Positions 35,275-46,190 of a stretch of 64,000 nucleotides of DNA are shown in pieces. This DNA is from Neobacillus sp. PS2-9 (GTDB lineage Bacteria; Bacillota; Bacilli; Bacillales; Cytobacillaceae). A program made the translations under genes and the position numbers. Positions within the stretch are counted from its first letter, which is position 1. Every line of letters starts with the position of its first letter. Below the pieces are notes generated by a model. That model searched no databases. It saw nothing but the letters and a program-made list of their open reading frames with translations, and was not told where the DNA came from. The stretch spans positions 3,817,001-3,881,000 of the forward strand of contig NZ_CP133269.1 in the NCBI RefSeq assembly GCF_030915525.1. The letters run 5' to 3'.

Positions 35275-36398
35275 TTGACCTTCACTTCCAGCCCATCCTT
35301 AAGTTGTTCAGGTCCATTTATGATGACTTTGTCATCCTTTGAAACACCTTCAAGGATTTCAATCTTATCTCCAGACGTGATACCTGTTTTCACCTTTTGT
35401 TTACGCGCCTTTCCATCCTTTACAACATACACATATGGCTGATCTCCATCATCATGTAAGGAAGCTACTGGAAGAACCATGGCCATCTTTTTGTCTGTTT
35501 CAATTTCCATAATGACCTGAAACCCTGGTTTTAAAGCTTTTGTATCACCCGAGATGTTTACCGTTACAGGATATTGCACTGCCTGACTGCCGTTTTGAAG
35601 ACCAGCTTGATTTTGCTGTGGAAGGACACTAATCGTGGTGACTTCTCCCTGCCATTTTTGTTCTGGTACTGCGTCCGAACGCAAAGTAACTTTTTGTCCA
35701 CTGCTTACCTTTATAGAATCGTATTCAGATAAGAGTCCTGTAGCGGTTAATCCTTCAAGCTTTCCGATATGTATAAGGGGCTCAAGATTCGATGCTTCTG
35801 CAGTGGATGTACCTTGTTTTTTCACCGTTAAAACAACACCATCAATTGTACTTCTTATCTCTAATTCGCTTTGACGCTTACTAAGCAAATCCTTTTGAAG
35901 GGAGGCTTGCTTAAGATCAATATTGGCTAACTTTTTTTCCATTTCAAGCTGCTCACGTTCAGGGGCAAGCTGTTTTTTAGCTTCCTCTTTTCCAACCTGT
36001 TCAGCTAATGTTGTTTCTTTTTCCTTAAGCTGTTTTATTTTTTTATCTAGTTGGGTAATTTTCAGATTAGCTGATTCAATGGCTAATTTATTTTGCTCCC
36101 TTTCCAGGTCGAGTTGAGGATTTTGAAGTGTGGCCAACACTGTACCTTTTTTAACCGTCTGCCCTTCTTTAACAAGTAAATCCTTCAATTCGCCTTTTTC
36201 TGGTGAAGTATAAACCACTTGTTCCTCGTGCAATTTAACTGTGCCGGGAATCATTAATAAAGAGGAAATTTCCTCCTGTGTTATTTGTACGATTTTTACA
36301 GAAGATCCTTTTGCAAAAACCTGACGGTAGACGCTTACTCCAATCATTATAATGATTAAGCTGACAACACCTATGGTAATCCATATTTTCTTTTTCAT
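35271..36398 (-). CDS. yknX: membrane-fusion/efflux adaptor protein (YknX-like)
   Basis: This 375-residue protein has one N-terminal membrane anchor, then a biotinyl-lipoyl-like half (GELKDLLVKEGQTVKKGTVL), a long coiled-coil hairpin (residues about 95-175), the second lipoyl half and beta-barrel domains (LKPGFQVIMEI, VKTGITSGDKIEIL). This is the membrane-fusion adaptor of MacA type. It is followed directly by the ATPase and permease genes. It lies 86 bases after the Yip1-like gene with a hairpin in between. Confidence 0.88.
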   Translation of the reverse strand: MKKKIWITIGVVSLIIIMIGVSVYRQVFAKGSSVKIVQITQEEISSLLMIPGTVKLHEEQVVYTSPEKGELKDLLVKEGQTVKKGTVLATLQNPQLDLEREQNKLAIESANLKITQLDKKIKQLKEKETTLAEQVGKEEAKKQLAPEREQLEMEKKLANIDLKQASLQKDLLSKRQSELEIRSTIDGVVLTVKKQGTSTAEASNLEPLIHIGKLEGLTATGLLSEYDSIKVSSGQKVTLRSDAVPEQKWQGEVTTISVLPQQNQAGLQNGSQAVQYPVTVNISGDTKALKPGFQVIMEIETDKKMAMVLPVASLHDDGDQPYVYVVKDGKARKQKVKTGITSGDKIEILEGVSKDDKVIINGPEQLKDGLEVKVK

Positions 36399-36417
36399 TT
36401 TATGCGGACAAAAGAAG

Positions 36418-36441
36418 AGTCCCGCTCTTCAAGAGGGGAAC
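36418..36441 (-). promoter_or_regulatory. hairpin between yknW-like and yknX-like genes
   Basis: GTTCCCCTCTT and AAGAGCGGGAC arms pair on the minus strand, followed by TCTTCTTTTG. It may act as a partial terminator that lowers expression of yknXYZ relative to yknW. That role is inference. Confidence 0.4.
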
Positions 36442-36484
36442 TTCCCTTCTCCTGTTCTCCCTTCAATTTTTCAAGTTTTGTAGT

Positions 36485-37156
36485 TTAAAGTTTTGGCACG
36501 TCTTGTAACAAGGTTCCGATTAAACCAAAACCAATCCCGATTAAGAAGAAAATAATTGCAATGGTCCAAGCAAGCCCCTTTGAGAATTGACCTGTTTTGT
36601 GAAGTCCCAAAGCTGTTAAAATTAATGTCCAAATACCGAATACTTCGATTGAGCCTAGGAACCCGGCCTTATCTTGATTTAATAATCCTGCTAAACTAGT
36701 AACATATATTTCAACGTCCCCACCTATCGCATACCTAATTCCCATATTTAAAATAAGACCAACAGCTCCGATGACCATAATAAAAGTATTCATGGAAAAT
36801 AACTGTTTAAAGGTTACTGATGAACTCGCAATCTTAGCTATCGCCAATTGGATGGCACTGCTAATCAACACACCCAAAATAGGCGAAATGATACCTGTTA
36901 TTGCTACTGTAATTTTAGTAATGGTTAATACTATTTCTACCTGATCTTCTGGGAGCCCCTGATCAATTAACGTTGAAGCATCAATGCTAAAAGCCATAAA
37001 GACGGTTCCTATTGCGTATAGAATACTAACAATCACTAATGGTACCCATATTTTTGGATTTTCTCTAATCCTCTCAAACTGTTGCACCGGATTCGTAAAC
37101 ATTCCAAATAAACTCGGTTTCTCTTTCTGTACCTTAACCTCATTTTGTAATTCCAT
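36485..37156 (-). CDS. yknW: Yip1-family membrane protein (YknW-like)
   Basis: This 223-residue protein has a hydrophilic N-terminus (FTNPVQQFERIRENPKIW, typical of Yip1-family proteins) and five membrane helices. In B. subtilis YknW assembles with YknXYZ. Here it is the first gene of the same four-gene order on the minus strand. The ATG has an A/G-rich site (TAGGGGGTTAG) upstream. Confidence 0.85.
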   Translation of the reverse strand: MELQNEVKVQKEKPSLFGMFTNPVQQFERIRENPKIWVPLVIVSILYAIGTVFMAFSIDASTLIDQGLPEDQVEIVLTITKITVAITGIISPILGVLISSAIQLAIAKIASSSVTFKQLFSMNTFIMVIGAVGLILNMGIRYAIGGDVEIYVTSLAGLLNQDKAGFLGSIEVFGIWTLILTALGLHKTGQFSKGLAWTIAIIFFLIGIGFGLIGTLLQDVPKL

Positions 37157-37254
37157 TTTCTAACCCCCTATTTCCACTTATGTAAAATATTCCTAGTAGG
37201 TATACGACACCCTAGTTAAAAAGTTTCACTTTTTTTTCAACAAATTGATGGCAC

Positions 37255-37286
37255 AAAAAATAGGACGAAGATTTCTTCGCCCTACG
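37255..37286 (-). terminator. intrinsic terminator, probably of the aldo/keto reductase gene
   Basis: On the minus strand AGGGCGAAG and CTTCGTCCT arms around AAAT are followed by ATTTTTTG. The MITE-like element at 37302-37486 now separates it from the gene. Confidence 0.75.
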
Positions 37287-37301
37287 TTTTATTTTTTTAT
37301 T

Positions 37302-37486
37302 AGGCTCTGTTAAACTTGCCTGTTGATTTCCGCTCCAGGCACTTCGCTTTCCGTGGGTGTTTCGGCGAGCCTCCTCGGCGCATGCGCCTGCGGGTCTCCC
37401 CTGAACCATACTCCCACAGGAGTCTTCGTGCCTTCCGCTCCAATCAACATGGTGTAAAAAATCAACACTGTTCTTTAACACAGCCT
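37302..37486. mobile_element. MITE-like element with 13-bp terminal inverted repeats
   Basis: This 185-bp GC-richer island is bounded by AGGCTCTGTTAAA and TTTAACACAGCCT, which are inverted repeats with one mismatch. Inside, TGTTGATT (37321) and AATCAACA (37449) form a second inverted pair around CCGCTCC-rich sequence with GGCAC/GTGCC arms. I recognise the inner core as a high-copy repeat of Bacillaceae genomes. It carries no transposase gene and no clear target duplication can be read. Confidence 0.6.
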
Positions 37487-37508
37487 TTTAATAAGGTATG
37501 TTTTTTTA

Positions 37509-38429
37509 TTAAGGTACGATATTCCCTGCTGCCTTGTAGATGGAATACCATTCTTCTCGTGTTAAGCGGATATCGGAGCCTTTACATGCGTCCTTCATCC
37601 GTTCTACTTTGGTTGTTCCAAGCACGACTTGGATATTAGCTGGATGACGTGTAATCCATGCTGTTGCGATAGCTGTATTGGTCAATCCGTATTTTTCAGC
37701 AATCGTATCAATTACCTGATTTAACTCAGGATATTTTTCAACATCACCTAAAAATGATCCTTCGAAGAAGCCGTGTTGGTATGGGGACCATGCTTGCATG
37801 GTGATGTCGTGTAGTCGGCAATATTCTAACACACTGCTATCGCGATTGATGGACTGGTCGATATTCATGTTTAACGCAATTCCAGAATCAATCATTGGTG
37901 TGTGCGCAATACTAAACTGCAGCTGGTTTACCACCAATTTATAAGGGATATACTTCTGCAACAGTTCTATTTGGGCTGGATTATGGTTCGATACACCAAA
38001 GTACTTTACTTTTCCATTCGTATAAAGTTCTTCAAAGGCCTCCGCAACCTCAGCAGGATCCATTAATGGATCTGGACGATGAAGTAGTAAAATATCGAGG
38101 TATTCGGTGTTTAACCTTTTTAAAATCCCGTCAACGGATGAAATAATATACTCTTTTGAGAAATCAAAAAAACCGGAACGAATCCCGCATTTACTTTGGA
38201 TAATCATTTTTTCACGGATGCTTGCATTCATCTGAATAGCTTCTGAAAAGATCTCTTCGCTTTTTCCTTTGCCATAAATATCTGCATGGTCAAAGAAATT
38301 AATCCCTTCGTCCATGGCCGTACGTATCAGCTCTTCTGCTTCAACCAAGGAAAGTTGAGGCAAGCGCATATTTCCCATTATGATATTGGATGCTTTTAAA
38401 TCTGTATTGGCAATGTTTATGTATTTCAT
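37509..38429 (-). CDS. aldo/keto reductase (YdhF-like)
   Basis: This is a 306-residue TIM-barrel oxidoreductase using the ATG with an AAAGGAGGG site; a longer reading from 38456 has none. Motifs are FDHADIYGKGKSEE with catalytic Asp and Tyr, IIQSKCG with the active Lys, and the NADPH-binding C-terminus VLGTTKVERM. It matches the YdhF/predicted-oxidoreductase subgroup with an unknown physiological carbonyl substrate. It is monocistronic, with the MITE-like element starting 22 bases after the stop. Confidence 0.85.
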   Translation of the reverse strand: MKYINIANTDLKASNIIMGNMRLPQLSLVEAEELIRTAMDEGINFFDHADIYGKGKSEEIFSEAIQMNASIREKMIIQSKCGIRSGFFDFSKEYIISSVDGILKRLNTEYLDILLLHRPDPLMDPAEVAEAFEELYTNGKVKYFGVSNHNPAQIELLQKYIPYKLVVNQLQFSIAHTPMIDSGIALNMNIDQSINRDSSVLEYCRLHDITMQAWSPYQHGFFEGSFLGDVEKYPELNQVIDTIAEKYGLTNTAIATAWITRHPANIQVVLGTTKVERMKDACKGSDIRLTREEWYSIYKAAGNIVP

Positions 38430-38521
38430 GTAAAAGCCCTCCTTTTTCCTAATCATTCACATTATACTCTAACTTTCTCCATAATCCCAAAAGCGAGGAT
38501 CAATAAACAAAAAAGGAAGCG

Positions 38522-38556
38522 AAAAAATCAAACAGACCTAAAGGGTCTGTTTGATT
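38522..38556 (-). terminator. intrinsic terminator of odhAB
   Basis: AATCAAACAGACC and GGTCTGTTTGATT form a perfect 13-bp stem with a 5-base loop, followed on the minus strand by TTTTCG. Confidence 0.9.
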
Positions 38557-38586
38557 AGTGAAGTTTATTGAAATTCTATGAACCTC

Positions 38587-39843
38587 TTATCCTTCTAATA
38601 ATAATGAGTGTGGATCTTCTAACAATTCTTTTACAGTCGCCAGGAAGCTAACTGCCTCTTTTCCGTCCACAATACGATGATCATATGAAAGTGCAATATA
38701 CATCATTGGACGGTTTTCCATTCGTTCACGATCAATCGCAATTGGTCTTGTTTGGATTTTATGCATACCAAGAATCCCTACTTGAGGACTATTCAAAATC
38801 GGGGTTGACATCAACGATCCAAAAACCCCGCCGTTAGTAATTGTAAATGTTCCGCCTTGCAAATCATTAAGAGTAAGGGCATTATCACGAGCTTTTTTAC
38901 CAAGATTACTGATATCTTGTTCGATTTCCGCAAAATTCTTCTGGTTTGCACCGCGTACAACAGGTACGACCAACCCTTCAGGTGCTGCAACAGCAATTCC
39001 GATGTCATAAAATTTCTTAATAATCAATTCATCGCCTTGAATTTCCGCATTTAACAAAGGAAATTGCTTTAAAGCTGAAACAACTGCTTTAGTAAAGAAC
39101 GACATGAACCCAAGACGAACACCATGTTTTTCATAAAAAGCATCTTTTCGTTGATTGCGTAGGTCCATAATAGCCGACATATCGACTTCGTTAAATGTGG
39201 TCAACATCGCCGCTGTGTGTTGAACTTCTACTAAGCGTTTAGCGATAGTTTGGCGACGGCGGGACATTTTCACTCGTTCCACTGGTTTGTCAAACTCTTC
39301 ATCTATTTGTTGTACTGCCGGCTTTGGGCTTGATTTTTCCACTTTTGTTTCTTCTTTTACAACAGGAGGTGCCGAGGTATGTGCTTTTACATCTTCAGGT
39401 CTAATTCTGCCAAGTGGATCACGGCTGCATACTTGGGATAAATCGATCCCCATTTCTCTTGCCAATTTTCTTGCCGCTGGTGAAGCAATTGGACTTGCGG
39501 CTTTCGGAAGTTCAGGCTCAGGTTGTACACCCTGTTGATTAAAGGTTTCTACTTCTGCCGTTTTTTCCGGTGTAGAGGTTGGAGCAGATGGAGTTGCTCC
39601 TGCACTAGTATTCTCTTCGATAATAGCAATTACATCCCCTACCTCAACAATATCGCCAGGTTCTTTTAGAACCTTTGTGACTACACCTGAGTATTCGGCA
39701 TTTATTTCAATATTAACTTTGTCAGTTTCTAGCTCAACAACACTATCACCTTTAGTTACTTTATCACCAATATTAATGAGCCATTGTGCAATTGTTCCTT
39801 CTGTAATGGATTCTGCCAGTTCTGGTACTTTGATTTCAATCAT
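38587..39843 (-). CDS. odhB: 2-oxoglutarate dehydrogenase E2 (dihydrolipoyl succinyltransferase)
   Basis: This 418-residue E2 subunit has an N-terminal lipoyl domain with the lipoylated Lys in [11 protein letters not shown], a Pro/Ala-rich linker, a peripheral-subunit-binding domain ([14 protein letters not shown]), and a C-terminal catalytic domain ending [13 protein letters not shown] with the active His. It transfers succinyl groups to CoA in the TCA cycle. It follows odhA by 86 bases, the normal Bacillus order. E3 would come from another locus. Confidence 0.95.
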   Translation of the reverse strand: MIEIKVPELAESITEGTIAQWLINIGDKVTKGDSVVELETDKVNIEINAEYSGVVTKVLKEPGDIVEVGDVIAIIEENTSAGATPSAPTSTPEKTAEVETFNQQGVQPEPELPKAASPIASPAARKLAREMGIDLSQVCSRDPLGRIRPEDVKAHTSAPPVVKEETKVEKSSPKPAVQQIDEEFDKPVERVKMSRRRQTIAKRLVEVQHTAAMLTTFNEVDMSAIMDLRNQRKDAFYEKHGVRLGFMSFFTKAVVSALKQFPLLNAEIQGDELIIKKFYDIGIAVAAPEGLVVPVVRGANQKNFAEIEQDISNLGKKARDNALTLNDLQGGTFTITNGGVFGSLMSTPILNSPQVGILGMHKIQTRPIAIDRERMENRPMMYIALSYDHRIVDGKEAVSFLATVKELLEDPHSLLLEG

Positions 39844-39929
39844 GTGTCGTATCCTCCTAGAAATGATGTTAAATCTTCGATTATGTTAGTCTATTCAACT
39901 CTAGTATTTTGCGGGTTGATGATGGATCA

Positions 39930-42824
39930 TTAAAAATTAAATCGTATGTTTGTTTCTTTACTATCTACTAGACTTCTGAAATTCAAAGCCTGTTGAATAA
40001 TACGTTCTTGTTCCTGCTTATGAACGGTTGAATCGCCGCCTGCTGTACTTGAACGTTTTTGACGACCGATGTAACCAACTGTCAGGCTGTCAGAAGATGC
40101 AAGTTCAAAAAGAGTTGGGGCAATATAATGCCACACGCCCATATTTTTCGGTTCTTCCTGTACCCACATGATTTCCTTCAGGTTCGGGTAACGCTTAATG
40201 ATCGCTTCTACTTTTTCTATTGGAAATGGATACAATTGTTCGATTCGAACGATGTGTATCTCTTCTAAGCTTTGATTTTGTTTCCTTGAGTCGATTTCCA
40301 CAGCTAAATCAATCGCCATCTTACCGGTTGTTAACACTAAACGCTTTACCTTATCAATCTCTTTTCCAAGCTTCGACTGTTCCACTACTGTTTGAAAATG
40401 GCCTTCGCTTAGATCAGTCCCAGAAGAAGCGACTAACGGATGACGCAGAAGACTCTTTGGCGTCATAATCACCAATGGACGAACAAACTCTGTTCCTAAG
40501 ATGGATGCTTGACGACGTAAAATATGAAAATATTGCGCCGCACTTGTCAGATTGGCAACCGTCCAGTTATTTTCAGCTGCTAACTGTAAAAAACGTTCAG
40601 GTCGGGCACTGGAATGCTCCGGACCTTGCCCTTCATAGCCGTGAGGCAACAGGAGTATCATCCCTGATTTTTGCCCCCATTTTGCTCTTGCAGATGAAAT
40701 AAATTGATCATAGAGAGGCTGTGCTGTGTTGGCGAAGTCTCCATATTGTGCTTCCCACATGACAAGGGTTTCAGGAGCAAATACATTGTATCCATATTCA
40801 AAACCTACAACAGCCGCTTCCGAAAGCGGGCTATTATGAACCGCAAACGATGCTCGAGCATCGGGAAGATGATGCAGTGGTGAGTAGGTTTCATTTGTTT
40901 CTGAATCGTGGAGCACTATGTGACGTTGGGCAAAGGTTCCGCGCTCAGAATCTTGACCAGTGAGACGAATTGGCGTACCGTCTTTTAACATCGAAGCAAA
41001 TGCCAGCACTTCCGCTACTGCCCATTCTACCTTTCCGTTCTCTTCTAGTGCGTTATCACGGCGCTCAAGGATTCGCTTTAATTTTGGATAAACATGAAAA
41101 CCATCCGGCCATTTGAGTAAATCCTGGTTTAATTTACGAAGCGTATCAAGTGGCACGCTTGTTCCAAGCGGTGGAATTCCTTTGGAAATTACCCTCGGAA
41201 CCTCTATTTCTACAAAGGGTTCACTCTGCTTCTTCTCTTCCACGTTTTCATACTCAGCCTGCAACTTTTCTTGAACGCGGCGATTGATTTCCTCCACTTC
41301 TTCTTGATTAATAATGCCTTTATTTTGTAATTGATTAGAATACAAGGCTCTTACAGTTGGATGCTTCACAATTTTTCTGTATACCTGCGGCTGGGTGACC
41401 GCTGGATCGTCCATTTCATTGTGGCCAAATCGACGGTATCCAACTAAATCAATCAAGAAGTCTTTTTGGAACCTATTCCGATATTGATAGGCAAGTCGAA
41501 CTGCTGCTAGACAGGCTTCAGGATCGTCCGCATTAACATGAATAATCGGAATCTCAAATCCTTTCGCCAAGTCACTTGAATATCTCGTCGAACGAGAATC
41601 GTGGCTATCGGTCGTAAAGCCGACCATATTGTTGGCAATGATATGAATCGTTCCGCCTGTTCGATATCCTTTTAACCCACTTAAATTTAAGGTCTCCGCT
41701 ACAATTCCCTGACCTGGAAAGGCTGCATCGCCATGAACTAAAATCGCAAACGCCCTATTTACATCCTGCTTAGGGTAACCAGCATTCTTTCGTTCTTCTT
41801 GGGCGGCTCTTGCAAACCCTTCGACGACTGGATCGACAAATTCCAGATGACTCGGATTATTGGCTAAGGTAATTCGTGTGCGCATCTTACCGGAGCCATC
41901 CATGAATCGATTGCGTCCTAAATGGTATTTCACATCTCCAGTCCAGCCCTCACTAATGTCAACTAAATCTTCTGACGGTCCCTGTTGTTTGGCTGATGAA
42001 TGTTGAAATTCAGAGAACATCTTGCTGTATGGTTTGTTCAATACATGTGCAAGGACACTTAAACGGCCGCGATGCGCCATTCCAATTACGACATTCCGTG
42101 CCCCATTCCCGACACCTTCGTGTACCGCTTCATTCAACATTGGAACAAGCATGTCAACACCTTCAATGGAAAATCGCTTTTGACCCACGAAGGTTTTATG
42201 CAAAAATTGTTCGAATCCTTCAACCTCTGTTAAAGACTGCAACAAATTCGTTTGTTCTTCTTTAGATAAGGAGCGATGCAATGAACCAGTCTCTACCATT
42301 TGATTGAGCCATACTCGTTCATCCATCAGTTGAACATGATTAAATTCATAAGCTAGTGTGGAAGTATAAACACTTTTTAGATGGTTCATAGCATCCCATG
42401 CGGTTTGAATGCCTTCCGGTGCCTCTTCCCAAACTAGCTTAGCTGGTATCGCTTTCAAATCATTTTCACTTACCCCATGTTTTGCTGGTTTAAACAACTC
42501 TTGATTTTGTAGATTTACCTCTAATGGATTCAGGTTTGCAGCTAAATGACCATTGAAACGTATTTCATCAAGGAGTTTTACCACTTTTAGTATTTTTTGT
42601 ATATTTACGGATTGATTAGATTCGATAGATTCTTTATTAAGGGGCTCTTCGTTGTCTCGTAACTCAAAAGACAAAGGTGAACCACATTTAATAAATAGTT
42701 CTTTTAATTTTGGATCAATGGAGTCTTCTCCGTTCGTATATCGTTCATATTGTTCGATTACATAGCCAAGGTTTGGGCCATTGAATTTTCTCCACGGATT
42801 TTGTTGATTCTTTTGTACTTCCAT
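39930..42824 (-). CDS. odhA: 2-oxoglutarate dehydrogenase E1
   Basis: This 964-residue thiamine-diphosphate enzyme decarboxylates 2-oxoglutarate. Seen are an N-terminal segment, [14 protein letters not shown], the ThDP motif region ([18 protein letters not shown]), [11 protein letters not shown], and the C-terminal transketolase-type domains ([20 protein letters not shown]). The length agrees with Bacillus OdhA (about 940-960). The operon odhA-odhB diverges from a LysR regulator 170 bases away. Confidence 0.95.
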   Translation of the reverse strand: MEVQKNQQNPWRKFNGPNLGYVIEQYERYTNGEDSIDPKLKELFIKCGSPLSFELRDNEEPLNKESIESNQSVNIQKILKVVKLLDEIRFNGHLAANLNPLEVNLQNQELFKPAKHGVSENDLKAIPAKLVWEEAPEGIQTAWDAMNHLKSVYTSTLAYEFNHVQLMDERVWLNQMVETGSLHRSLSKEEQTNLLQSLTEVEGFEQFLHKTFVGQKRFSIEGVDMLVPMLNEAVHEGVGNGARNVVIGMAHRGRLSVLAHVLNKPYSKMFSEFQHSSAKQQGPSEDLVDISEGWTGDVKYHLGRNRFMDGSGKMRTRITLANNPSHLEFVDPVVEGFARAAQEERKNAGYPKQDVNRAFAILVHGDAAFPGQGIVAETLNLSGLKGYRTGGTIHIIANNMVGFTTDSHDSRSTRYSSDLAKGFEIPIIHVNADDPEACLAAVRLAYQYRNRFQKDFLIDLVGYRRFGHNEMDDPAVTQPQVYRKIVKHPTVRALYSNQLQNKGIINQEEVEEINRRVQEKLQAEYENVEEKKQSEPFVEIEVPRVISKGIPPLGTSVPLDTLRKLNQDLLKWPDGFHVYPKLKRILERRDNALEENGKVEWAVAEVLAFASMLKDGTPIRLTGQDSERGTFAQRHIVLHDSETNETYSPLHHLPDARASFAVHNSPLSEAAVVGFEYGYNVFAPETLVMWEAQYGDFANTAQPLYDQFISSARAKWGQKSGMILLLPHGYEGQGPEHSSARPERFLQLAAENNWTVANLTSAAQYFHILRRQASILGTEFVRPLVIMTPKSLLRHPLVASSGTDLSEGHFQTVVEQSKLGKEIDKVKRLVLTTGKMAIDLAVEIDSRKQNQSLEEIHIVRIEQLYPFPIEKVEAIIKRYPNLKEIMWVQEEPKNMGVWHYIAPTLFELASSDSLTVGYIGRQKRSSTAGGDSTVHKQEQERIIQQALNFRSLVDSKETNIRFNF

Positions 42825-42994
42825 TCACAATTCCCCCATTGTTGTGTTGCTTTATATGTCTCGTTTCGGATTATTTAGTGAACTTATAATTAATTGCTTA
42901 TGGTTAAGGATAATGTAATAATTGAAATAAATAAAATGCTAAATTATTATATTAATCTATAAAAAATTTTTATATCAGATAGTTAGGTGGAACA

Positions 42995-43879
42995 ATGGAT
43001 TACCGTGACTGGGAAATACTAAAGGTACTATATCAACAAAAAAATCTTACAAAAACAGCCCGCCTTTTATTTCTTACTCAGCCTGCATTAACAACTCGCT
43101 TAAAGCATATGCAGGAAGAATTAGGTGTTAAAATCGTAACCCGTGAAAGCAGGGGAGTACATTTTACCCCACAAGGAGAATATCTTGTCCATTGTGCGGA
43201 AGAGGCTCTTGCTCATTACGAAAAGATAAAAGAAAATGTCCAAAATATGAGTAACAATGAAAGTGATGAAGTAGTAGGTACGTTGAAATTGGGGGTATCT
43301 AATTTTTTCGCAAATTATGAACTTCCATATGTTTTGAAACTATTTAAAAAGCAATATCCTCATGTGGAATTTAAAGTAACAACGGGATGGAGCAGAGACG
43401 TAACACAACTTATACATAATAAGGATGTACATATCAGCTTTGTCCGTGGAGATTATGGCTGGCGTGGTTTATCGAAACATCAATTATTTGAGGAAACCAT
43501 CTGCATTGCTTCAAAAAAAGAGTTTGAAATGGAGGACCTCCCTCGTCTTCCTAGAATCGAATATAAAGGTGATTACTTATTAAGATCAGTCATTGACCAT
43601 TGGTGGGCAGAAAATTTTGCGCAAGCCCCCTTTATCAGTATAGAAGTGGACCAAGTAGATCCATGTAAGGAAATGGTTATCAATGGTTTAGGCTACGGCA
43701 TTTTGTCCAGTAGAGTACTTACTGGAAAAGAAGACTTATTCAAAATCCACTTAACAGATCAAGAAGGAAATCCAATTTTGCGAAGAACGTGGATGTATTA
43801 CCATGAAGAATCGCTGGAATGGAATGTGGTGAAGGCGTTCGTTCATTTTATTAAGAATTTTGATTGGAAAGATAATTGA
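42995..43879 (+). CDS. LysR-family transcriptional regulator
   Basis: This 294-residue protein has an N-terminal winged helix (LTKTARLLFLTQPALTTRLKHMQEELG) and a type-2 periplasmic-binding-like effector domain. It is transcribed divergently from odhAB. Such placement often means control of the neighbour, but LysR proteins of this CysL/CitR-like type may regulate other carbon or sulfur genes. The ATG follows a weak AGGTGG site. Confidence 0.85.
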   Translation: MDYRDWEILKVLYQQKNLTKTARLLFLTQPALTTRLKHMQEELGVKIVTRESRGVHFTPQGEYLVHCAEEALAHYEKIKENVQNMSNNESDEVVGTLKLGVSNFFANYELPYVLKLFKKQYPHVEFKVTTGWSRDVTQLIHNKDVHISFVRGDYGWRGLSKHQLFEETICIASKKEFEMEDLPRLPRIEYKGDYLLRSVIDHWWAENFAQAPFISIEVDQVDPCKEMVINGLGYGILSSRVLTGKEDLFKIHLTDQEGNPILRRTWMYYHEESLEWNVVKAFVHFIKNFDWKDN

Positions 43880-43897
43880 ATGGAACTGAAATTGATC

Positions 43898-43926
43898 GGG
43901 TCACGCAGACTACTTCTACGTGACCC
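43898..43926. terminator. hairpin between LysR gene and rhaR
   Basis: GGGTCACG and CGTGACCC arms (8 bp) lie 18 bases after the LysR stop, followed by ATTTCTCT. It probably serves the convergent genes on both sides. Confidence 0.6.
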
Positions 43927-44000
43927 ATTTCTCTGCCTAGGCTGATTTGCGGTTACATTGGTTCCTTCTACGTAATTAATGGACTGCTAGTTTTAATATT

Positions 44001-44762
44001 CTAGTCTACAATCGTCACTCTAATATTTTTTTCTTCTAATTGTTGTTTTACTTGTTCGTTAATTTTTGAATCGACAATCATACAATCGATAGTGGACAGT
44101 GGTCCAATTTGAGAGAAGGCCCGTGTTCCAAACTTACTGGAATCAACCATTAGGATTTTTTCATCTGCTATTTCCATCATTTGCTTCTTTAACAATGCCT
44201 GCGATTCATTAAAGTCACTTAGTCCTTTTTCCAAATGAACGCCTTTACAGGATAGAAATGCCTTATGGACGTGATACATGCCAAGTGAACGTTCTGCAAG
44301 CGGTCCAACAAAGGAAAGGGATTGTGATAATAAAGTGCCTCCAGTGGATATCACTTTAATTTGTTCTTTTTTACTAAGTTCGATGGCTACTTTTATAGAG
44401 TTTGTAAGTACCGTTAAAGGCATATCAGGTAATTCCTTTGCTACATACCAAGCAGTTGTACTGGCATCTAGAACAATTTGGTCTCCAGATTCAATAATAC
44501 GAACCGCTGCTTCAGCAATCGCCTTCTTCTCTGTTGCGTTAGTAATTTCTCTTTCTAAGTAGGAGGTTTCCGATTGATCTTTTTCTATACTTACCGCACC
44601 GCCATGGCTTCTCATTAATAGATTCTCTTTTTCAAGCTTTTCTAGGTCACGCCGAATGGTTTCCTCTGTTACTGAAAAAATCTTGCTAAGTTCGGTAACT
44701 CGTATACTCAATCGCTCATTGACTAATTCCACAATCTTTTTTTGTCTTTCTGCTACAAGCAC
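44001..44762 (-). CDS. rhaR: DeoR-family regulator of rhamnose genes
   Basis: This 253-residue DeoR/GlpR regulator has an N-terminal helix-turn-helix (LSIRVTELSKIFSVTEETIRRDLEKLEKENLLMRSHGGA region) and a sugar-phosphate-sensing domain with the DASTTAWY and STGGTLL motifs. It adjoins rhaA and corresponds to RhaR of the B. subtilis rhaEW-RBMA operon, which responds to a rhamnose intermediate. Here it has its own promoter region, which shares two exact sequence blocks with the rhaEW promoter. Confidence 0.82.
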   Translation of the reverse strand: MLVAERQKKIVELVNERLSIRVTELSKIFSVTEETIRRDLEKLEKENLLMRSHGGAVSIEKDQSETSYLEREITNATEKKAIAEAAVRIIESGDQIVLDASTTAWYVAKELPDMPLTVLTNSIKVAIELSKKEQIKVISTGGTLLSQSLSFVGPLAERSLGMYHVHKAFLSCKGVHLEKGLSDFNESQALLKKQMMEIADEKILMVDSSKFGTRAFSQIGPLSTIDCMIVDSKINEQVKQQLEEKNIRVTIVD

Positions 44763-44783
44763 AAATAATACCTCTTCCTGTTT

Positions 44784-44813
44784 TTTGTTTTATGTTTGTT
44801 TATATTTGTTTAC
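44784..44813 (-). promoter_or_regulatory. candidate RhaR operator upstream of rhaR
   Basis: TTTGTTTTATGTTTGTTT (44784-44801, plus-strand reading) and overlapping TTTGTTTATATTTG (44795-44808) recur exactly at 50472-50489 and 50440-50453 before rhaEW. Such sharing between two promoters of one pathway points to an operator for the DeoR-type regulator. Confidence 0.6.
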
Positions 44814-44872
44814 TTATGTATTTTCTAAATAATATAACATATTTTTTGAAAACAAACATCCCAACTTCAAAC

Positions 44873-44912
44873 AAAAGACTCAATAAGGCATTAAACCTTA
44901 TTGAGCCTTTTG
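44873..44912 (-). terminator. intrinsic terminator of rhaBA
   Basis: AAAAGGCTCAATAAGG and CCTTATTGAGTCTTTT form a long stem on the minus strand right after the rhaA stop codon. Confidence 0.88.
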
Positions 44913-44915
44913 TTC

Positions 44916-46175
44916 TTATCTCTTTAATAAAACCTCATGCTCATACGCTATTACTTCTTCTAACCAGGATTCTCTTACTGGTACACCCATTTTCTCACAG
45001 TAGTAATCCCACACGGCACCAAATGGATAGGTTTTGAATTCTTCCATTAATGCTAATCTCTCTGTAAAGTTTCCACCTTCCTGCAGTTGTTTCAAATATT
45101 CATTAGGAACAAGCATTGCATAAAGTAACGCTTTAATCATATTGCGTGTTCCTATTGTCCACGCTGCAACACGGTTGATACTCGCATCGAAAAAATCAAG
45201 TCCGATGATGACCCGATTTAAGGCATCATTACGTACAATTTCTAATGCGATTTCTTTTAATTCATCATCAAGGATAACGACATGGTCACTGTCCCAACGA
45301 ACAGGTCTTGATACATGTAATGCAACCTTCTCACTGAATAGAAGCATAGAAGAAATCTTATTTGAGACCGTTTCGGTTGGATGATAGTGACCTGTATCTA
45401 GTAAGCACAATTTGTTATTTTTCATCGCATAGTTTAAATAGAATTCGTGTGACCCAACCACATACGCTTCAGAACCGATACCAAACAACTTGCTTTCAAC
45501 CGCATCCATGTTATACTTCTCGTCTGTTTTTACTGCAAAAATCTTATCCAATGATTCTTTTAATCTTTTTCTCGGAGTCAGCCGGTCACTTGGAGTATCC
45601 TTATATCCATCTGGAATCCAAATGTTTGTTAAGGCTGGAGTACCAAGTACTTTCCCAAAGTACTCCGAGATTTTCCTGCTGCCAATACAATGATTAATCC
45701 AAAATTCTCGAATTTCTTCGTTTGGATGTGAGAGTGTCAGCCCATCCGCTGCTTTTGGATGAGAGAAAAGAGTAGGATTGTAGTCTAAACCAAGTCCGTT
45801 TTCCTTTGCCCATTTTACCCAGTTTTCAAAGTGCTTTGGCTCCAATTGATCCCTTTCTACTACTTCTCCATTGGTTTCAGCATAAATCGCATGTAAGTTC
45901 ACACGGTGCTTACCAGGAATAAGGGATAGTGCCTTTTCTAAGTCACTTCTTAATTCTTCTGGAGTTGTTGCTTTACCAGGATAGTTTCCTGTTACATCAA
46001 TACCGCCTGATAATTCTTGTTTGTTTACTTCAAATCCGCCTACATCGTCACCTTGCCAGCAATGAATGGAAATAGGTACATTTTTTAAGGTTTCGATTAC
46101 ATCATCGACCCTTACTCCCCATTTTGCATAAGATTTTTTGGCAAGTTCAAAGTTTTCTTTAACAGTCATGTTCAA
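44916..46175 (-). CDS. rhaA: L-rhamnose isomerase
   Basis: This 419-residue enzyme converts L-rhamnose to L-rhamnulose. It shows the RhaA pattern: [15 protein letters not shown] near the N-terminus, the metal-ligand segments [29 protein letters not shown] and [14 protein letters not shown], and the length of the family (about 418). It follows rhaB by 15 bases and is terminated immediately downstream. Confidence 0.95.
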   Translation of the reverse strand: MNMTVKENFELAKKSYAKWGVRVDDVIETLKNVPISIHCWQGDDVGGFEVNKQELSGGIDVTGNYPGKATTPEELRSDLEKALSLIPGKHRVNLHAIYAETNGEVVERDQLEPKHFENWVKWAKENGLGLDYNPTLFSHPKAADGLTLSHPNEEIREFWINHCIGSRKISEYFGKVLGTPALTNIWIPDGYKDTPSDRLTPRKRLKESLDKIFAVKTDEKYNMDAVESKLFGIGSEAYVVGSHEFYLNYAMKNNKLCLLDTGHYHPTETVSNKISSMLLFSEKVALHVSRPVRWDSDHVVILDDELKEIALEIVRNDALNRVIIGLDFFDASINRVAAWTIGTRNMIKALLYAMLVPNEYLKQLQEGGNFTERLALMEEFKTYPFGAVWDYYCEKMGVPVRESWLEEVIAYEHEVLLKR

Positions 46176-46190
46176 TCTTCCTTCCTATTT

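Noticed and set aside
37212..37481. 89-codon minus-strand frame
   Set aside because: It lies within the MITE-like element and the adjacent terminator; no start signal.
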